Source: Prevotella sp. DNF00663
GTDB taxonomy: Bacteria; Bacteroidota; Bacteroidia; Bacteroidales; Bacteroidaceae
Assembly: GCF_001553265.1 (NCBI RefSeq)
Contig: NZ_KQ960610.1
Span: 36,881 to 100,880, forward strand
Direction: 5' to 3'
DNA: 64,000 nucleotides
Notes under the pieces: model-generated
Seen by the model: only the letters and a program-made list of their open reading frames with translations
Told to the model about the DNA's origin: nothing
Databases searched by the model: none
Shown here: positions 43,153-54,258 of the stretch, piece by piece
Layout: each line of letters opens with the position of its first letter
Numbering within the stretch: the stretch's first letter is position 1
Position numbers and translations under genes: made by a program

Positions 43153-43767
43153 ATGCCAGGATTAATTGGAAGAAAAATCGGAATGACATCCGTTTTCAGT
43201 GTCGACGGTAAGAATGTACCGTGCACTGTTATCGAAGCTGGTCCTTGTGTTGTAACCCAGGTTAAGACCGTAGAAAAAGATGGTTACAAGGCTGTTCAGT
43301 TAGGTTTCGCAGAAGCTAAGGAGTCTCGTACTTCTCAGCCTATGAAAGGAATCTTTAAGAAAGCTGGCACAACACCGAAGAAGCACTTGGCCGAGTTCAA
43401 GTTTGACGAGGAATACAACCTCGGCGACACCATTACGGTTGAACTGTTCAACGGAGCAGAATTCGTTGACGTGGTCGGTACATCTAAAGGTAAAGGTTTC
43501 CAGGGAGTTGTTAAACGCCATGGATTTGGTGGTGTAGGCCAGAGTACTCACGGTCAGGATGACCGCGCTCGTAAGCCGGGTTCTATTGGTGCTTGTTCTT
43601 ACCCTGCAAAGGTATTTAAGGGTATGCGCATGGGCGGCCAAATGGGAGGCGACAGAGTTACTACTCAGAACCTCAAAGTGTTAAAGGTAATTCCAGAGCA
43701 GAATCTTATCATTGTAAAAGGTTCATTCGCTGGATGCAAAGGTTCAACCGTATTAATAGAGAAATAA
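43153..43767 (+). CDS. rplC: 50S ribosomal protein L3
   Basis: A 204-residue L3 with [13 protein letters not shown], the peptidyl-transferase-centre loop region [20 protein letters not shown], and [12 protein letters not shown]. Its stop overlaps the rplD start by one base (TAATG). Confidence 0.98.
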   Translation: MPGLIGRKIGMTSVFSVDGKNVPCTVIEAGPCVVTQVKTVEKDGYKAVQLGFAEAKESRTSQPMKGIFKKAGTTPKKHLAEFKFDEEYNLGDTITVELFNGAEFVDVVGTSKGKGFQGVVKRHGFGGVGQSTHGQDDRARKPGSIGACSYPAKVFKGMRMGGQMGGDRVTTQNLKVLKVIPEQNLIIVKGSFAGCKGSTVLIEK

Positions 43768-44396
43768 TGGAAGTTAGCGTATTAAATATCAATGGTCAGG
43801 AGACCGGGAGAAAGGTTACGTTAAACGAATCTATCTTCGGAATTGAACCTAACGATCACGTGCTTTATCTTGATGTAAAGCAGTATCTCGCTAATCAGCG
43901 TCAGGGTACCGCTAAGTCGAAAGAGAGAAGTGAAGTTAGTGGTTCTACCCGTAAGTTGGGACGTCAGAAAGGTGGTGGCGGTGCTCGTCGCGGTGATATC
44001 AACTCACCTGTACTTGTTGGTGGTGGTCGTGTATTCGGTCCTAAGCCACGTGACTATCGTTTCAAATTGAACAAGCAAGTAAAGGCTCTTGCTCGTAAAT
44101 CTGCTTTGTCTTACAAGGCTCAAGATAATGCGATTGTTGTTGTTGAGGACTTCAATTTTGATGCTCCAAAGACAAAAGATTTCGTAAACTTTGCTAAAAA
44201 TATCAAAGTTGACGGTAAGAAGACACTCGTTCTTTTGCCAGAAGTAGATAAAAATGTATATTTGTCAGCTCGTAACTTGCAGCGTTCTGAAGTTATGCTC
44301 GCGTCTACACTCAATGCCTATAAAGTTTTGAATGCAGATGTTGTAGTCATTACTGAGAATTCACTGAAGACCATCGACGAGATCTTAACAAAGTAA
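43767..44396 (+). CDS. rplD: 50S ribosomal protein L4
   Basis: A 209-residue L4. The start [20 protein letters not shown] at 43767 is the family N-terminus; an upstream in-frame ATG at 43734 lies inside rplC. The extended loop [20 protein letters not shown] lines the exit tunnel. In E. coli L4 represses the S10 operon; whether it does so here is not visible. Confidence 0.97.
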   Translation: MEVSVLNINGQETGRKVTLNESIFGIEPNDHVLYLDVKQYLANQRQGTAKSKERSEVSGSTRKLGRQKGGGGARRGDINSPVLVGGGRVFGPKPRDYRFKLNKQVKALARKSALSYKAQDNAIVVVEDFNFDAPKTKDFVNFAKNIKVDGKKTLVLLPEVDKNVYLSARNLQRSEVMLASTLNAYKVLNADVVVITENSLKTIDEILTK

Positions 44397-44413
44397 TCAA
44401 GGAGAAGTAAATT

Positions 44414-44707
44414 ATGGCATTTATTGTAAAACCTCTGGTCACCGAGAAGATGACCAAAATTACAGAGAAGCGTCCGAACCGTTTCGGTTTTATCGTGCGC
44501 CCTGAGGCAAACAAGCTCCAAATCAAGAACGAGGTCGAAGGTCAGTACAATGTGAAAGTAGTGGATGTGAATACCGCTCGTTATGCTGGTAAGCGCCAAA
44601 GTCGTTATACCAAGGCCGGTCTTGTGAAAGGACAGAAGAACGCATTCAAGAAGGCAGTCGTTACGTTGAAAGAAGGCGACACAATTGATTTTTACAGCAA
44701 TATTTAA
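44414..44707 (+). CDS. rplW: 50S ribosomal protein L23
   Basis: A 97-residue L23 at the tunnel exit, dock for trigger factor and SRP. Motifs: FIVKPLVTEKMTKITEKRPN and KQSRYTKAGLVKGQKNAFKK-like KRQSRYTKAG. It is compact and lacks insertions. Confidence 0.97.
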   Translation: MAFIVKPLVTEKMTKITEKRPNRFGFIVRPEANKLQIKNEVEGQYNVKVVDVNTARYAGKRQSRYTKAGLVKGQKNAFKKAVVTLKEGDTIDFYSNI

Positions 44708-44714
44708 ATAAAAA

Positions 44715-45539
44715 ATGGCAGTACGTAAATTAAAGCCCGTTACTCCGGGTCAAAGACACAAAGTTATTGGCACGTTCGAGGATATTACTGCATCCGTGCC
44801 AGAGAAGTCTCTCGTTTACGGTAAGCGTTCTACCGGTGGTCGAAACAACACCGGTAAGATGACCGTACGCTACATTGGCGGTGGCCATAAGCGTAAGTAT
44901 CGTTTGATCGATTTCAAGCGAGAGAAAGATGGTGTTCCAGCTGTAGTAAAGACAATCGAATACGATCCGAACCGTTCGGCTCGTATCGCTTTGTTGTACT
45001 ATGCTGATGGTGAAAAACGTTACATTATTGCTCCCAATGGACTGCAAGTGGGTACAACCTTGATGTCAGGTGCAGAAGCTGCTCCTGAGGTTGGTAACTC
45101 TCTGCCTTTGGCAAACATCCCCGTGGGTACTGTAATTCATAATATTGAGTTACGTCCGGGTCAGGGTGCTTTGCTCGTTCGTTCGGCTGGTAATTTTGCT
45201 CAGTTGACTTCTCGTGAGGGTAGTTATTGTGTAATCAAGCTCCCTTCTGGAGAGACTCGTAAAGTCCTCTCTGCTTGTAAGGCTACTGTAGGTAGTGTAG
45301 GTAACTCCGATCACGCATTGGAGCAGTCTGGTAAGGCTGGGCGCTCACGCTGGTTGGGTCGTCGTCCTCACAACCGTGGTGTTGTTATGAACCCTGTTGA
45401 TCACCCAATGGGTGGTGGTGAAGGTCGCCAGAGTGGTGGTCACCCACGTTCACGTAAGGGCTTGTACGCTAAGGGTCTCAAGACTCGTGCACCTAAGAAG
45501 CTCTCTAACAAGTATATTATTGAAAGGGCTAATAAATAA
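44715..45539 (+). CDS. rplB: 50S ribosomal protein L2
   Basis: A 274-residue L2, essential for subunit joining and peptidyl transfer. Motifs: RQGHKVIG-like [34 protein letters not shown], and the C-terminal [19 protein letters not shown] containing the key His. Eight bases separate it from rplW. Confidence 0.98.
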   Translation: MAVRKLKPVTPGQRHKVIGTFEDITASVPEKSLVYGKRSTGGRNNTGKMTVRYIGGGHKRKYRLIDFKREKDGVPAVVKTIEYDPNRSARIALLYYADGEKRYIIAPNGLQVGTTLMSGAEAAPEVGNSLPLANIPVGTVIHNIELRPGQGALLVRSAGNFAQLTSREGSYCVIKLPSGETRKVLSACKATVGSVGNSDHALEQSGKAGRSRWLGRRPHNRGVVMNPVDHPMGGGEGRQSGGHPRSRKGLYAKGLKTRAPKKLSNKYIIERANK

Positions 45540-45561
45540 TTAAGTTAACTAAGAGTAAATT

Positions 45562-45831
45562 ATGAGTCGTTCATTAAAAAAAGGTCCATATATCAACGTA
45601 TCACTCGAGAAGAAAATTCTCGCCATGAATGAGAGTGGTAAAAAGAATGTCGTAAAGACATGGGCCAGAGCATCAATGATTTCCCCCGATTTCGTGGGAC
45701 ACACTGTTGCAGTTCATAACGGAAACAAATTTATCCCTGTTTACATTACTGAGAACATGGTAGGACACAAGCTCGGCGAATTTTCTCCGACACGTCGCTT
45801 CGGTGGTCACTCAGGTAACAACAAGAAGTAA
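45562..45831 (+). CDS. rpsS: 30S ribosomal protein S19
   Basis: An 89-residue S19, the RimM partner on the small-subunit head: [39 protein letters not shown] and [13 protein letters not shown]. Confidence 0.98.
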   Translation: MSRSLKKGPYINVSLEKKILAMNESGKKNVVKTWARASMISPDFVGHTVAVHNGNKFIPVYITENMVGHKLGEFSPTRRFGGHSGNNKK

Positions 45832-45865
45832 GCGGGTTTAATCCATTTAAAAATTAGAAATAATA

Positions 45866-46270
45866 ATGGGAGCAAGAAAACATATAGCAGCTGAAAGAAA
45901 TAAAGAAGCTCGCAAAAATCTGTACTTCGCTAAGCTCAATGGCGTCCCCTCATCTCCCCGAAAGATGCGCTACGTGGTAGACATGGTTCGTGGTATGGAA
46001 GTGAATCGCGCCCTCGGAGTACTGAAGTTCTCTAAAAAGCAGGCTGCTGCAGACATTGAGAAATTGCTGCGCTCAGCTATCGCTAACTGGGAGACTAAGA
46101 ATGACCGCAAGGCTGAAGACGGTGAACTCTATATCAGCAAAATCTTCGTAGATGAAGGTGTTACTATGAAGCGTATGCGCCCTGCACCTCAGGGTCGTGG
46201 TTATAGAATCCGCAAGCGCTCTAATCACGTGACATTGTTTGTTGATGCCAAAACTAACGACGAAAAATAA
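45866..46270 (+). CDS. rplV: 50S ribosomal protein L22
   Basis: A 134-residue L22 whose beta-hairpin ([20 protein letters not shown]) lines the exit tunnel near the macrolide site. N-terminal part: [20 protein letters not shown]. It is slightly longer than the usual 110 residues because of a short N-terminal extension. Confidence 0.98.
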   Translation: MGARKHIAAERNKEARKNLYFAKLNGVPSSPRKMRYVVDMVRGMEVNRALGVLKFSKKQAAADIEKLLRSAIANWETKNDRKAEDGELYISKIFVDEGVTMKRMRPAPQGRGYRIRKRSNHVTLFVDAKTNDEK

Positions 46271-46278
46271 TAAATAGA

Positions 46279-47013
46279 ATGGGACAGAAAGTTAATCCAA
46301 TAAGCAACCGTCTTGGTATTATCCGTGGTTGGGAATCAAATTGGTTTGGTGGCAAGGACTTCGGAGACAGCCTCGTAGAGGATATGAAAATCCGTAAGTA
46401 TCTGAACGAGCGCTTGGCTAAAGCTAGCCTTTCTCGTATTGTCATTGAACGTACTTTGAAGCTCGTCACCATCACTATTTGTACTGCTCGTCCGGGTATC
46501 GTCATCGGTAAGGGTGGACAGGATGTAGACAAGCTCAAAGAGGAGTTGAAGAAACTTTATAAGAAAGATATTCAAATCAACATCTTTGAGGTTAAGAAAC
46601 CTGAGTTGGACGCTAACATTGTAGGTTACAACATCGCTCGTCAAGTAGAGGGAAAGATTTCTTATCGTCGTGCCATCAAGATGGCAGTTCAAAATACAAT
46701 GCGCGCTGGTGCAGAAGGTATTAAAGTTCAAATTACTGGTCGTCTGAACGGAGCTGAAATGGCTCGTAAGGAAATGTTTAAGGAAGGACGTACTCCACTC
46801 CATACATTCCGTGCAGACATCGATTATTGTCAGACCGAGGCGCTCACAAAGGTGGGTCTGCTGGGTATAAAGGTTTGGATTTGCCGTGGAGAAGTTTACG
46901 GAAAGAAAGACTTGACACCTAACTTCACACAGGAGAAGCAGAGTGCTGGCCGTCAGAATGGTGGCGCTCGTCAGGGTGGTCGCGGTAATCGCAAGAGAAA
47001 CAATAACCGTTAA
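46279..47013 (+). CDS. rpsC: 30S ribosomal protein S3
   Basis: A 244-residue S3 at the mRNA entry. Motifs: [21 protein letters not shown] domain [20 protein letters not shown], and [12 protein letters not shown]. The C-terminal tail of about 20 residues is rich in Gly, Asn and Arg ([19 protein letters not shown]), an RNA-binding-like extension. Confidence 0.98.
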   Translation: MGQKVNPISNRLGIIRGWESNWFGGKDFGDSLVEDMKIRKYLNERLAKASLSRIVIERTLKLVTITICTARPGIVIGKGGQDVDKLKEELKKLYKKDIQINIFEVKKPELDANIVGYNIARQVEGKISYRRAIKMAVQNTMRAGAEGIKVQITGRLNGAEMARKEMFKEGRTPLHTFRADIDYCQTEALTKVGLLGIKVWICRGEVYGKKDLTPNFTQEKQSAGRQNGGARQGGRGNRKRNNNR

Positions 47014-47027
47014 AAGTAGAAGCTATC

Positions 47028-47456
47028 ATGTTACAGCCAAAAAGAGTAAAATATAGAAGGCCTCAAGATGGACGTGGCAATAAAGGCAACGCCCACAGAG
47101 GGACACAACTGGCTTTCGGTTCTTTTGGTATCAAGACTCTTGAACCAAAATGGATAGATAGCCGTCAGATAGAAGCTGCTCGTGTAGCCTTGAACCGCTA
47201 CATGAATCGTCAGGGGCAGGTTTGGATTCGTATTTTCCCGGACAAGCCTATTACTCGTAAGCCTGCTGATGTCCGTATGGGTAAAGGTAAAGGTGATCCA
47301 GCAGGATGGGTAGCACCGGTAACTCCCGGTCGCATCCTCTTCGAAGTTGAAGGTGTAAGTTTTGACATTGCCAAAGAGGCTCTTCGTCTTGCTGCACAGA
47401 AACTACCTGTGAAGACTAAGTTTATTGTTAGACGTGATTACGATAAAAACGCTTAA
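47028..47456 (+). CDS. rplP: 50S ribosomal protein L16
   Basis: A 142-residue L16 near the A site: [40 protein letters not shown] and [20 protein letters not shown]. Confidence 0.98.
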   Translation: MLQPKRVKYRRPQDGRGNKGNAHRGTQLAFGSFGIKTLEPKWIDSRQIEAARVALNRYMNRQGQVWIRIFPDKPITRKPADVRMGKGKGDPAGWVAPVTPGRILFEVEGVSFDIAKEALRLAAQKLPVKTKFIVRRDYDKNA

Positions 47457-47459
47457 GCT

Positions 47460-47654
47460 ATGAAGATTAAAGAAGTAAGAGAACTCGAAACCAAGGAATT
47501 GGTTGAGAAATTGGAAGCTACCCGTGCCAAGCTTCAGCAGATGAAGTTGAATCATGCGATTGCTCCTCTTGAAAATCCATCACAGATTAAGGTTGCTCGT
47601 CGTGATATCGCGCGTATTGAGACCGAACTTCATCAGAGAGAACTTAATAAATAA
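47460..47654 (+). CDS. rpmC: 50S ribosomal protein L29
   Basis: A 64-residue, two-helix L29: [20 protein letters not shown] and [20 protein letters not shown]. Starts three bases after the rplP stop. Confidence 0.97.
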   Translation: MKIKEVRELETKELVEKLEATRAKLQQMKLNHAIAPLENPSQIKVARRDIARIETELHQRELNK

Positions 47655-47665
47655 CAATGGTCCAG

Positions 47666-47923
47666 ATGGAAACAAGAAATTTAAGAAAAGTAAGACAGGG
47701 TGTCGTTGTCAGCAACAAAATGGATAAAACCATTGTTATCGCTGCTAAGTTCAAGGAGAAGCACCCGATATATGGTAAGTTTGTCCAGAAGACAAAGAAA
47801 TACCATGCTCATGATGAAAAGAACGAGGCCAATGTAGGCGATACCGTACTCATCATGGAAACTCGTCCTTTGTCAAGAACAAAGAGATGGAGATTAGTAC
47901 AAATTGTTGAAAAAGCTAAGTAA
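47666..47923 (+). CDS. rpsQ: 30S ribosomal protein S17
   Basis: An 85-residue S17 beginning [20 protein letters not shown], with [19 protein letters not shown] and [16 protein letters not shown]. An ATG three codons upstream (47657) is an equally possible start; I chose 47666 because the family usually starts at ME.RNLRK. Confidence 0.95.
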   Translation: METRNLRKVRQGVVVSNKMDKTIVIAAKFKEKHPIYGKFVQKTKKYHAHDEKNEANVGDTVLIMETRPLSRTKRWRLVQIVEKAK

Positions 47924-47925
47924 TT

Positions 47926-48291
47926 ATGATACAAGCAGAATCAAGACTTACAGTATGTGATAACAGCGGTGCACGTGAGGCTCTTTGCATCCGTGTTCTC
48001 GGTGGTACCGGCCGTCGTTATGCAAGTGTTGGTGACGTGATTGTCGTTTCTGTCAAGAACGTTATCCCATCAAGTGATTTGAAAAAGGGTGCAGTATCTA
48101 AGGCTTTGATCGTACGCACAAAGAAGGAGATTCGTCGTGCCGACGGTTCTTATATTCGTTTTGACGATAATGCATGCGTGCTTTTGAACAACGCCGGTGA
48201 ACTCCGCGGTAGCCGTATCTTTGGTCCGGTAGCTCGTGAGTTGCGTGCAGTGAATATGAAAGTGGTTTCTTTGGCACCTGAAGTTCTTTAA
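47926..48291 (+). CDS. rplN: 50S ribosomal protein L14
   Basis: A 121-residue L14: [33 protein letters not shown] and [11 protein letters not shown]. It is two bases behind rpsQ, so the S10 and spc sets run on without a break. Confidence 0.98.
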   Translation: MIQAESRLTVCDNSGAREALCIRVLGGTGRRYASVGDVIVVSVKNVIPSSDLKKGAVSKALIVRTKKEIRRADGSYIRFDDNACVLLNNAGELRGSRIFGPVARELRAVNMKVVSLAPEVL

Positions 48292-48309
48292 TTTTTAATG
48301 AGTAGAGTA

Positions 48310-48636
48310 ATGAATAAATTACATATAAAGAAAGGCGATACCGTTATCGTACTTGCTGGAGATCGCAAGGATAAGGGTAAATCAGGGAAGGTTCTTAAGG
48401 TCTTGGTAGACGAGAATCGTGCCATCGTTGAAGGCCGTAATCTTGTTTCTAAGAGCGCGAAGCCTTCAGCAAAAAATCCTCAAGGAGGAATTGTTAAGCA
48501 AGAAGCTCCTATCCATATCTCTAATCTGAGCTTGATAGACCCTAAGAGTGGCAAGCCTACTCGTGTTGGTGTTAAGGTTACAGAGGATGGAAAGAAAGTT
48601 CGCATCGCTAAAAAGTCAGGGGAGGAAATTAAGTAA
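48310..48636 (+). CDS. rplX: 50S ribosomal protein L24
   Basis: A 108-residue L24, an early assembly protein of the large subunit: [32 protein letters not shown] and [18 protein letters not shown]. An in-frame ATG at 48298 would add four residues (MSRV); the family usually starts at M.KLHIKKGD. Confidence 0.95.
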   Translation: MNKLHIKKGDTVIVLAGDRKDKGKSGKVLKVLVDENRAIVEGRNLVSKSAKPSAKNPQGGIVKQEAPIHISNLSLIDPKSGKPTRVGVKVTEDGKKVRIAKKSGEEIK

Positions 48637-49190
48637 TGGATACAGCACAGTTAAAGAATGTCTATAAAGAGACTATCGCTCCTGAACTTCAGAAGCAATT
48701 CAACTATTCTTCAGCAATGCAGATTCCTGTACTGAAGAAGATTGTTATCAACCAAGGACTTGGCGATGCTACACAAGACAAGAAGATTGTTGACGTAGCT
48801 GTCAATGAGATTACTGCAATTACTGGTCAGAAGGCTGTGGCAACATATTCTAAGAAGGATATCGCCAACTTCAAACTTCGTAAGAAGATGCCTATCGGTG
48901 TGATGGTAACTCTTCGTCGCGAGCGTATGTATGAGTTCTTGGAGAAGCTTGTTCGCGTCGCTCTTCCTCGTATCCGTGACTTTAAGGGTATTGAGAGCAA
49001 GTTTGATGGTCGTGGTAACTATACATTGGGTATCACAGAACAGATTATCTTCCCAGAAATCAACCTCGATGAGATTGATCGTATTCAGGGTATGAATATT
49101 ACATTCGTGACCTCAGCTAAAACCGATGAGGAGGGCTATGCTCTTCTTAAGGCATTTGGTCTTCCATTCAAGAACGCTAAAAAGGATTAA
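48636..49190 (+). CDS. rplE: 50S ribosomal protein L5
   Basis: A 184-residue L5, binder of 5S rRNA and P-site t[42 protein letters not shown] and [20 protein letters not shown]. It starts on the last base of the rplX stop. Confidence 0.98.
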   Translation: MDTAQLKNVYKETIAPELQKQFNYSSAMQIPVLKKIVINQGLGDATQDKKIVDVAVNEITAITGQKAVATYSKKDIANFKLRKKMPIGVMVTLRRERMYEFLEKLVRVALPRIRDFKGIESKFDGRGNYTLGITEQIIFPEINLDEIDRIQGMNITFVTSAKTDEEGYALLKAFGLPFKNAKKD

Positions 49191-49195
49191 GCAAT

Positions 49196-49498
49196 ATGGC
49201 AAAAGAATCAATGAAAGCTCGCGAGGTAAAGCGTGCAAAACTTGTTGCTCGTTATGCTGAAAAGCGCGCAGCTCTGAAAAAGATTATAGCTACTTCTGAG
49301 GATTATGCAGAAGCTTATGAGGCAGCTCGTAAGCTTCAGGCTATTCCAAAGAATGCAAACCCTATCCGTCTTCATAACCGTTGCAAGGTGACTGGACGTC
49401 CAAAAGGATATATTCGTCAGTTCGGTCTCTCTCGTATTCAGTTCCGTGAGATGGCTTCAGCAGGTTTGATTCCCGGAGTGAAGAAAGCAAGCTGGTAA
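49196..49498 (+). CDS. rpsN: 30S ribosomal protein S14, zinc-free type
   Basis: A 100-residue S14 of the long form: [40 protein letters not shown] and [11 protein letters not shown]. The CxxC...CxxC zinc motif of short S14 is absent; only one Cys remains. Confidence 0.97.
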   Translation: MAKESMKAREVKRAKLVARYAEKRAALKKIIATSEDYAEAYEAARKLQAIPKNANPIRLHNRCKVTGRPKGYIRQFGLSRIQFREMASAGLIPGVKKASW

Positions 49499-49579
49499 TC
49501 CTTAAACGATTTAGTTCGTTCAAAACAAGATTATTTAATATTGTCGGGAAGGTCCCGATCAATTAAACTTTTATATAAT

Positions 49580-49975
49580 ATGACAGATCCAATAGCAGAT
49601 TATCTGACTAGACTCAGAAATGCCATTATGGCTCACCACCGTGTGGTTGAAGTACCTGCGTCTAACTTGAAGAAAGAAATCACAAAGATTCTCTTCGAGA
49701 AGGGTTACATCCTGAACTATAAGTTCATAGAGGATGGTCCTCAGGGTTCTATTAAGGTTGCTCTTAAGTACAACCCAACAACAAAAGAGAGCGCTATCAA
49801 GAGTTTGAAGCGTGTATCAACTCCTGGTCTCCGTAAATATACGGGATACAAGGATATGCCGAGAGTTATTAACGGATTAGGTATTGCTATCTTATCTACA
49901 TCCAAAGGTGTTATGACAGACAAAGAGGCTGCTGGTTTGAAAATTGGCGGTGAAGTTCTTTGCTACATTTATTAA
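49580..49975 (+). CDS. rpsH: 30S ribosomal protein S8
   Basis: A 131-residue S8, a primary 16S binder and the spc-operon repressor in E. coli. Start MTDPIADYLTRLRNAIMAHH at 49580; the frame is open upstream to 49541 but not family-like. The C-terminal half has GIAILSTSKGVMTDKEA and GGEVLCYIY. Confidence 0.97.
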   Translation: MTDPIADYLTRLRNAIMAHHRVVEVPASNLKKEITKILFEKGYILNYKFIEDGPQGSIKVALKYNPTTKESAIKSLKRVSTPGLRKYTGYKDMPRVINGLGIAILSTSKGVMTDKEAAGLKIGGEVLCYIY

Positions 49976-49989
49976 TTGGAGGATTTTAT

Positions 49990-50562
49990 ATGTCAAGAAT
50001 AGGAAAATTGCCAATTAGTATTCCCGCTGGAGTTACTGTTAATTTCGATGAGAAGACAAATGTAGTATCTGTTAAAGGCCCTAAAGGTGAACTTTCGCAG
50101 CAGATTGATCCTTCTATCAAGTTTACAAATGAGAATGGCCAGATAATTTTCGATATTGATGAGAATAGCTCTGTAGATGTTAAGCAGAAACAGGCTTTCC
50201 ATGGTCTATACCGTTCGTTGGTAAACAACATGATTGTTGGTGTAAGCGAGGGTTACAAGAAAGTTTTGGAACTGGTAGGTGTAGGTTACCGTGTTTCTAA
50301 CCAAGGCAACTTGATTGAGTTGTCATTGGGTTATACACACCCTATCTTTATTGAATTGCCTTCTGAGGTGAAGGTTGAGACAAAGTCTGAAAGAAACCAG
50401 AATCCACTTCTTATTTTGGAAACTTGTGATAAGCAGTTGTTAGGACTTATCTGTGCAAAGATTCGTTCTTTCCGTATGCCTGAACCTTACAAGGGTAAGG
50501 GTATCCTTTTCCAAGGCGAGGTTATTCGCAGAAAGTCTGGTAAGACAGCTTCAGCTAAGTAA
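49990..50562 (+). CDS. rplF: 50S ribosomal protein L6
   Basis: A 190-residue L6: MSRIGKLPISIPAGVTV, VKGPKGELSQQID and PEPYKGKGILFQGE. An AGGAT stretch (TTGGAGGATTTTAT) precedes the ATG at 49990, one of the few Shine-Dalgarno-like sequences here; the in-frame ATG at 49960 lies inside rpsH. Confidence 0.97.
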   Translation: MSRIGKLPISIPAGVTVNFDEKTNVVSVKGPKGELSQQIDPSIKFTNENGQIIFDIDENSSVDVKQKQAFHGLYRSLVNNMIVGVSEGYKKVLELVGVGYRVSNQGNLIELSLGYTHPIFIELPSEVKVETKSERNQNPLLILETCDKQLLGLICAKIRSFRMPEPYKGKGILFQGEVIRRKSGKTASAK

Positions 50563-50580
50563 TTTTAATTATTTACGATT

Positions 50581-50925
50581 ATGACAACAAAGAAAGTTGA
50601 AAGACGAATTAAGATAAAGTTCCGTGTTCGTAAAAGAGTAAACGGAACAGCTGAGCGTCCTCGTCTTAGCGTATTCCGCTCTAACAAGCAAATCTACGCT
50701 CAGGTTATTGACGATTTGACAGGTACAACTCTTGCTGCTGCTTCTTCATTAGGTCTTGAGAAAATGGCTAAGTGCGAGCAGGCTGCTAAAGTAGGTGAGC
50801 TGGTTGCCGAAAAGGCTAAAGCTGCAGGTATAGAGTCTGTAGTGTTCGACCGTAATGGCTATCTTTATCATGGCCGTGTCAAGGAATTGGCAGATGGTGC
50901 ACGTAAGGGTGGTCTTAAATTTTAA
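50581..50925 (+). CDS. rplR: 50S ribosomal protein L18
   Basis: A 114-residue L18, binds 5S rRNA with L5: [31 protein letters not shown] and [20 protein letters not shown]. Confidence 0.98.
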   Translation: MTTKKVERRIKIKFRVRKRVNGTAERPRLSVFRSNKQIYAQVIDDLTGTTLAAASSLGLEKMAKCEQAAKVGELVAEKAKAAGIESVVFDRNGYLYHGRVKELADGARKGGLKF

Positions 50926-50931
50926 ACGATT

Positions 50932-51444
50932 ATGGCAATGAATAAAGTAAAAGTAAATAGTGACGTAGAATTGAAGGATCATCTGGTTGCTATCAACCGT
51001 GTAACCAAGGTTACTAAGGGTGGTCGTACATTCACATTCGCTGCTATCGTCGTTGTTGGTGATGGCAAAGGTGTTATCGGCTGGGGCCTCGGCAAAGCCG
51101 GTGAGGTAACTACTGCTATCGCTAAAGGCGTAGAATCTGCAAAGAAGAACCTTGTAAAAGTTCCTGTACTTAATGGAACCGTTCCTCATGAGATTGAGGT
51201 CTCATTTGGCGGAGCTCAAGTATTCTTGCGTCCGGCTGCTGCCGGTACAGGAATGGTTGCAGGAGGTGCTATGCGTGCCGTACTGGAATCAGCAGGTGTT
51301 ACAGATGTTCTTGCAAAATCTAAGGGTTCATCAAATCCTCATAACCTTGTAAAGGCTACAATTCTAGCTTTAAGCCAGATGCGCGATGCCTATACAATTG
51401 CAGGTGCACGTGGTATCAGCATGCAAAAGGTGTTTAATGGTTAA
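50932..51444 (+). CDS. rpsE: 30S ribosomal protein S5
   Basis: A 170-residue S5 (translation fidelity, spectinomycin site): [33 protein letters not shown] and [21 protein letters not shown] second ATG two codons in is also possible. Confidence 0.97.
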   Translation: MAMNKVKVNSDVELKDHLVAINRVTKVTKGGRTFTFAAIVVVGDGKGVIGWGLGKAGEVTTAIAKGVESAKKNLVKVPVLNGTVPHEIEVSFGGAQVFLRPAAAGTGMVAGGAMRAVLESAGVTDVLAKSKGSSNPHNLVKATILALSQMRDAYTIAGARGISMQKVFNG

Positions 51445-51455
51445 TAGGAAAGACA

Positions 51456-51632
51456 ATGGCAACAATTAAGATCAAGCAGATTAAAAGTAAGATTGGTTAT
51501 CCAGTTGACCAGAAGCGTACCCTCTTGGCTTTAGGACTTCGTAAAATCTCTCAGATTGTAGAGGTTGAAGATACCCCTAGCATCCGTGGTATGATCCGCA
51601 AGGTGCATCACCTGGTAACCGTAGTTGAATAA
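51456..51632 (+). CDS. rpmD: 50S ribosomal protein L30
   Basis: A 58-residue L30: [39 protein letters not shown] and [14 protein letters not shown]. It lies between rpsE and rplO, the normal spc order. Confidence 0.97.
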   Translation: MATIKIKQIKSKIGYPVDQKRTLLALGLRKISQIVEVEDTPSIRGMIRKVHHLVTVVE

Positions 51633-51656
51633 TGAATCTTTAATATCGAATCGATT

Positions 51657-52103
51657 ATGAAATTAAATAATTTGAAACCAGCAGAGGGTTCTACTCATTC
51701 TCGTCGTCGAATCGGTCGTGGTACCGGTTCTGGACTTGGTGGAACTTCTACCCGTGGTCACAAGGGTGCTAAGGCTCGTTCTGGTTATAAGAGAAAGATT
51801 GGTTTCGAAGGTGGTCAGATGCCACTACAGCGTCGTGTTCCGAAGGCTGGTTTCAAGAATATCAACCATAAGGAATATTTGGCAGTGAACTTGTCTACTC
51901 TTCAGAAGATTGCTGAGAGCAAGAATCTGGCAAAGATTGGAATCGCAGAACTCAAAGAAGCAGGACTTACCAATGGTAAGGAACTCGTTAAAATTTTGGG
52001 TAATGGCGAGTTGAAGGCTAAAATTGAAGTTGAAGCAAATGCTTTCTCTAAGACTGCCGAAGAAGCTATCAAGGCAGTTGGTGGTAACGCAACTATAATC
52101 TAA
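51657..52103 (+). CDS. rplO: 50S ribosomal protein L15
   Basis: A 148-residue L15: MKLNNLKPAEGSTHSRRRIG, RGTGSGLGGTSTRGHKGAKA and FEGGQMPLQRRVPKAGF. secY starts three bases after its stop. Confidence 0.98.
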   Translation: MKLNNLKPAEGSTHSRRRIGRGTGSGLGGTSTRGHKGAKARSGYKRKIGFEGGQMPLQRRVPKAGFKNINHKEYLAVNLSTLQKIAESKNLAKIGIAELKEAGLTNGKELVKILGNGELKAKIEVEANAFSKTAEEAIKAVGGNATII

Positions 52104-52106
52104 CAA

Positions 52107-53447
52107 ATGAAAAAGTTTATTGAGACACTAAAGAACTGTTGGAAGGTGGAGGACTTGCGTCAGCGACTCCTTATCACTCTTCTGTTTACGGCTATCTACC
52201 GTTTTGGGTCGTTCGTTGTACTTCCCGGTATCAATCCGGCTATGTTGGACAAACTTCAGTCGCAAACCTCAGGTGGCCTTATGTCACTTTTGGACATGTT
52301 CTCTGGTGGAGCATTTTCCAATGCATCTATCTTTGCACTTGGAATCATGCCCTACATCTCAGCTTCTATTGTTATGCAGCTGCTTGCTGTCGCTGTTCCT
52401 TATTTCCAGAAGATGCAGCGTGAAGGTGAAAGCGGTCATAAGAAAATTAACTGGTATACACGTGTGCTTACAGTAGCTATCCTGCTATTCCAAGCACCGT
52501 CTTACCTGTTGAATCTAAAGATGCAGGCAAGCCAAGCTTTGGCTTCCGGCATCTCTTGGACCGTCTTTATGATTCCTGCCACAATTATATTGGCAGCAGG
52601 CAGTATGTTTATCCTCTGGTTGGGTGAGCGTATCACGGATAAAGGTGTCGGAAACGGTATCTCTTTGATTATTATGCTCGGTATCATTGCACGTTTGCCA
52701 CAGGCATTCGTACAGGAAATCGGCTCTAGATTCACTGCTATCTCTGGTGGTGGTCTAGTAATGTTCATTGTTGAGCTGTTGATACTGTATTTTGTGGTAT
52801 GTGCATCTCTTCTGTTGGTTCAAGGAACTCGTAAGGTTCCTGTTCAGTATGCAAAGCGTCTTGTAGGAAACAAACAATATGGTGGTGCTCGTCAGTATAT
52901 TCCTCTGAAACTTTTCGCAGCTAATGTGATGCCTATCATCTTTGCTCAGGCACTGATGTTCATCCCTTTGGCTATTGTTCAGTATCAGTCTGAAAGTACT
53001 TCTTGGGTTATCAGTTCTTTGATGGACAACCACAGCTTGTTGTACAATATCATTTATGTGACTTTAATCATCGCATTTACATATTTCTACACGGCTATTA
53101 CATTGAATCCAACCCAGATGGCTGAGGATATGAAGCGTAACAATGGATTCATTCCGGGAATCAGACCCGGAAAGGAAACCGCTGATTATATAGACACCAT
53201 AATGTCTCGTATTACTTTGCCGGGTTCATTATTCATTGCGTTCATTGCCGTCATGCCAGCTCTTGCTGGACTGTTGAATGTTCAGAATGCGTTTTCCCAG
53301 TTCTTCGGAGGAACATCATTATTGATTCTTGTCGGTGTGGTTATTGATACGCTACAGCAGATTGAAAGCCACTTGATGATGCGTCACTATGATGGATTGT
53401 TGAATTCTGGGCATACGCGCAATAACGGAGGTGTCTCAGCATACTAA
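52107..53447 (+). CDS. secY: preprotein translocase subunit SecY
   Basis: The 446-residue channel subunit of the Sec translocon, with ten membrane helices. Motifs: RQRLLITLLFTAIYRFGSFV, LPGINPAMLD, the plug/filter region GGAFSNASIFALGIMPYISA, and ITLPGSLFIAFIAVMPALAG. In this operon adk does not follow; map does. Confidence 0.98.
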   Translation: MKKFIETLKNCWKVEDLRQRLLITLLFTAIYRFGSFVVLPGINPAMLDKLQSQTSGGLMSLLDMFSGGAFSNASIFALGIMPYISASIVMQLLAVAVPYFQKMQREGESGHKKINWYTRVLTVAILLFQAPSYLLNLKMQASQALASGISWTVFMIPATIILAAGSMFILWLGERITDKGVGNGISLIIMLGIIARLPQAFVQEIGSRFTAISGGGLVMFIVELLILYFVVCASLLLVQGTRKVPVQYAKRLVGNKQYGGARQYIPLKLFAANVMPIIFAQALMFIPLAIVQYQSESTSWVISSLMDNHSLLYNIIYVTLIIAFTYFYTAITLNPTQMAEDMKRNNGFIPGIRPGKETADYIDTIMSRITLPGSLFIAFIAVMPALAGLLNVQNAFSQFFGGTSLLILVGVVIDTLQQIESHLMMRHYDGLLNSGHTRNNGGVSAY

Positions 53448-53455
53448 GCTGTAAG

Positions 53456-54256
53456 ATGAAGATATCTCTGAAAACGGATGATGAAATAGAACTGATGCGC
53501 AAGGCAAACCGACTCGTCGGGGAGACGCTTGCGGAATTAGCAAAACATATCAAGCCGGGTGTAACGACTCTCCATTTGGATAAGATTGCAGAAGAGTTCA
53601 TTAGAGACCATGGGGCTGTCCCTACGTTCAAGAACTTTCCTAATCCTTATGGAGAGCCTTTTCCCGCCTCTATCTGCACTTCGGTGAATGAGGTTGTTGT
53701 TCATGGGATTCCCAATGAGCAAACTATATTGAAAGATGGTGACATTATATCAATAGACTGTGGCACGTTACTTGATGGATACAATGGAGACTCTGCCTAT
53801 ACTTTTTGTGTAGGTGAGGTTGTAGAAGAGACTAAACAATTGCTAAAGATTACAAAGGAGTCTCTTTATTTGGGTATCGAACAAGCAGTTGCTGGGAATA
53901 GAGTGGGAGACATTGGATATGCTGTTCAACATTATTGTGAAACCCAAGGATATGGAGTTGTCAGGGAATTGACTGGGCATGGAATTGGAAAGGAAATGCA
54001 TGAACACCCTTCAATTCCAAACTATGGTTCTCGTGGTTCCGGTATCTTGCTGAAAGCAGGGATGTGTATTGCGATAGAGCCCATGATTACTCAGGGTGAT
54101 CGACATATAGGGCTGTTGCCCGATCGATGGGGAATTATGACTCTTGATCGTAAGCCGGCAGCTCATTTCGAGCACACAATTGCAATTTGTAAGGGCAAAG
54201 CAGAGATTTTATCAACGTTCGAAGATATTGAACATTTTGAAAGAGATTTAAATTAG
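53456..54256 (+). CDS. map: methionine aminopeptidase, type I
   Basis: A 266-residue metalloprotease that removes the initiator methionine. The five metal ligands appear in [15 protein letters not shown] (two Asp), [18 protein letters not shown] (His), AIEPM (Glu) and [10 protein letters not shown] (Glu). It has no N-terminal extension. It starts eight bases after secY and two before infA. Confidence 0.97.
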   Translation: MKISLKTDDEIELMRKANRLVGETLAELAKHIKPGVTTLHLDKIAEEFIRDHGAVPTFKNFPNPYGEPFPASICTSVNEVVVHGIPNEQTILKDGDIISIDCGTLLDGYNGDSAYTFCVGEVVEETKQLLKITKESLYLGIEQAVAGNRVGDIGYAVQHYCETQGYGVVRELTGHGIGKEMHEHPSIPNYGSRGSGILLKAGMCIAIEPMITQGDRHIGLLPDRWGIMTLDRKPAAHFEHTIAICKGKAEILSTFEDIEHFERDLN

Positions 54257-54258
54257 TT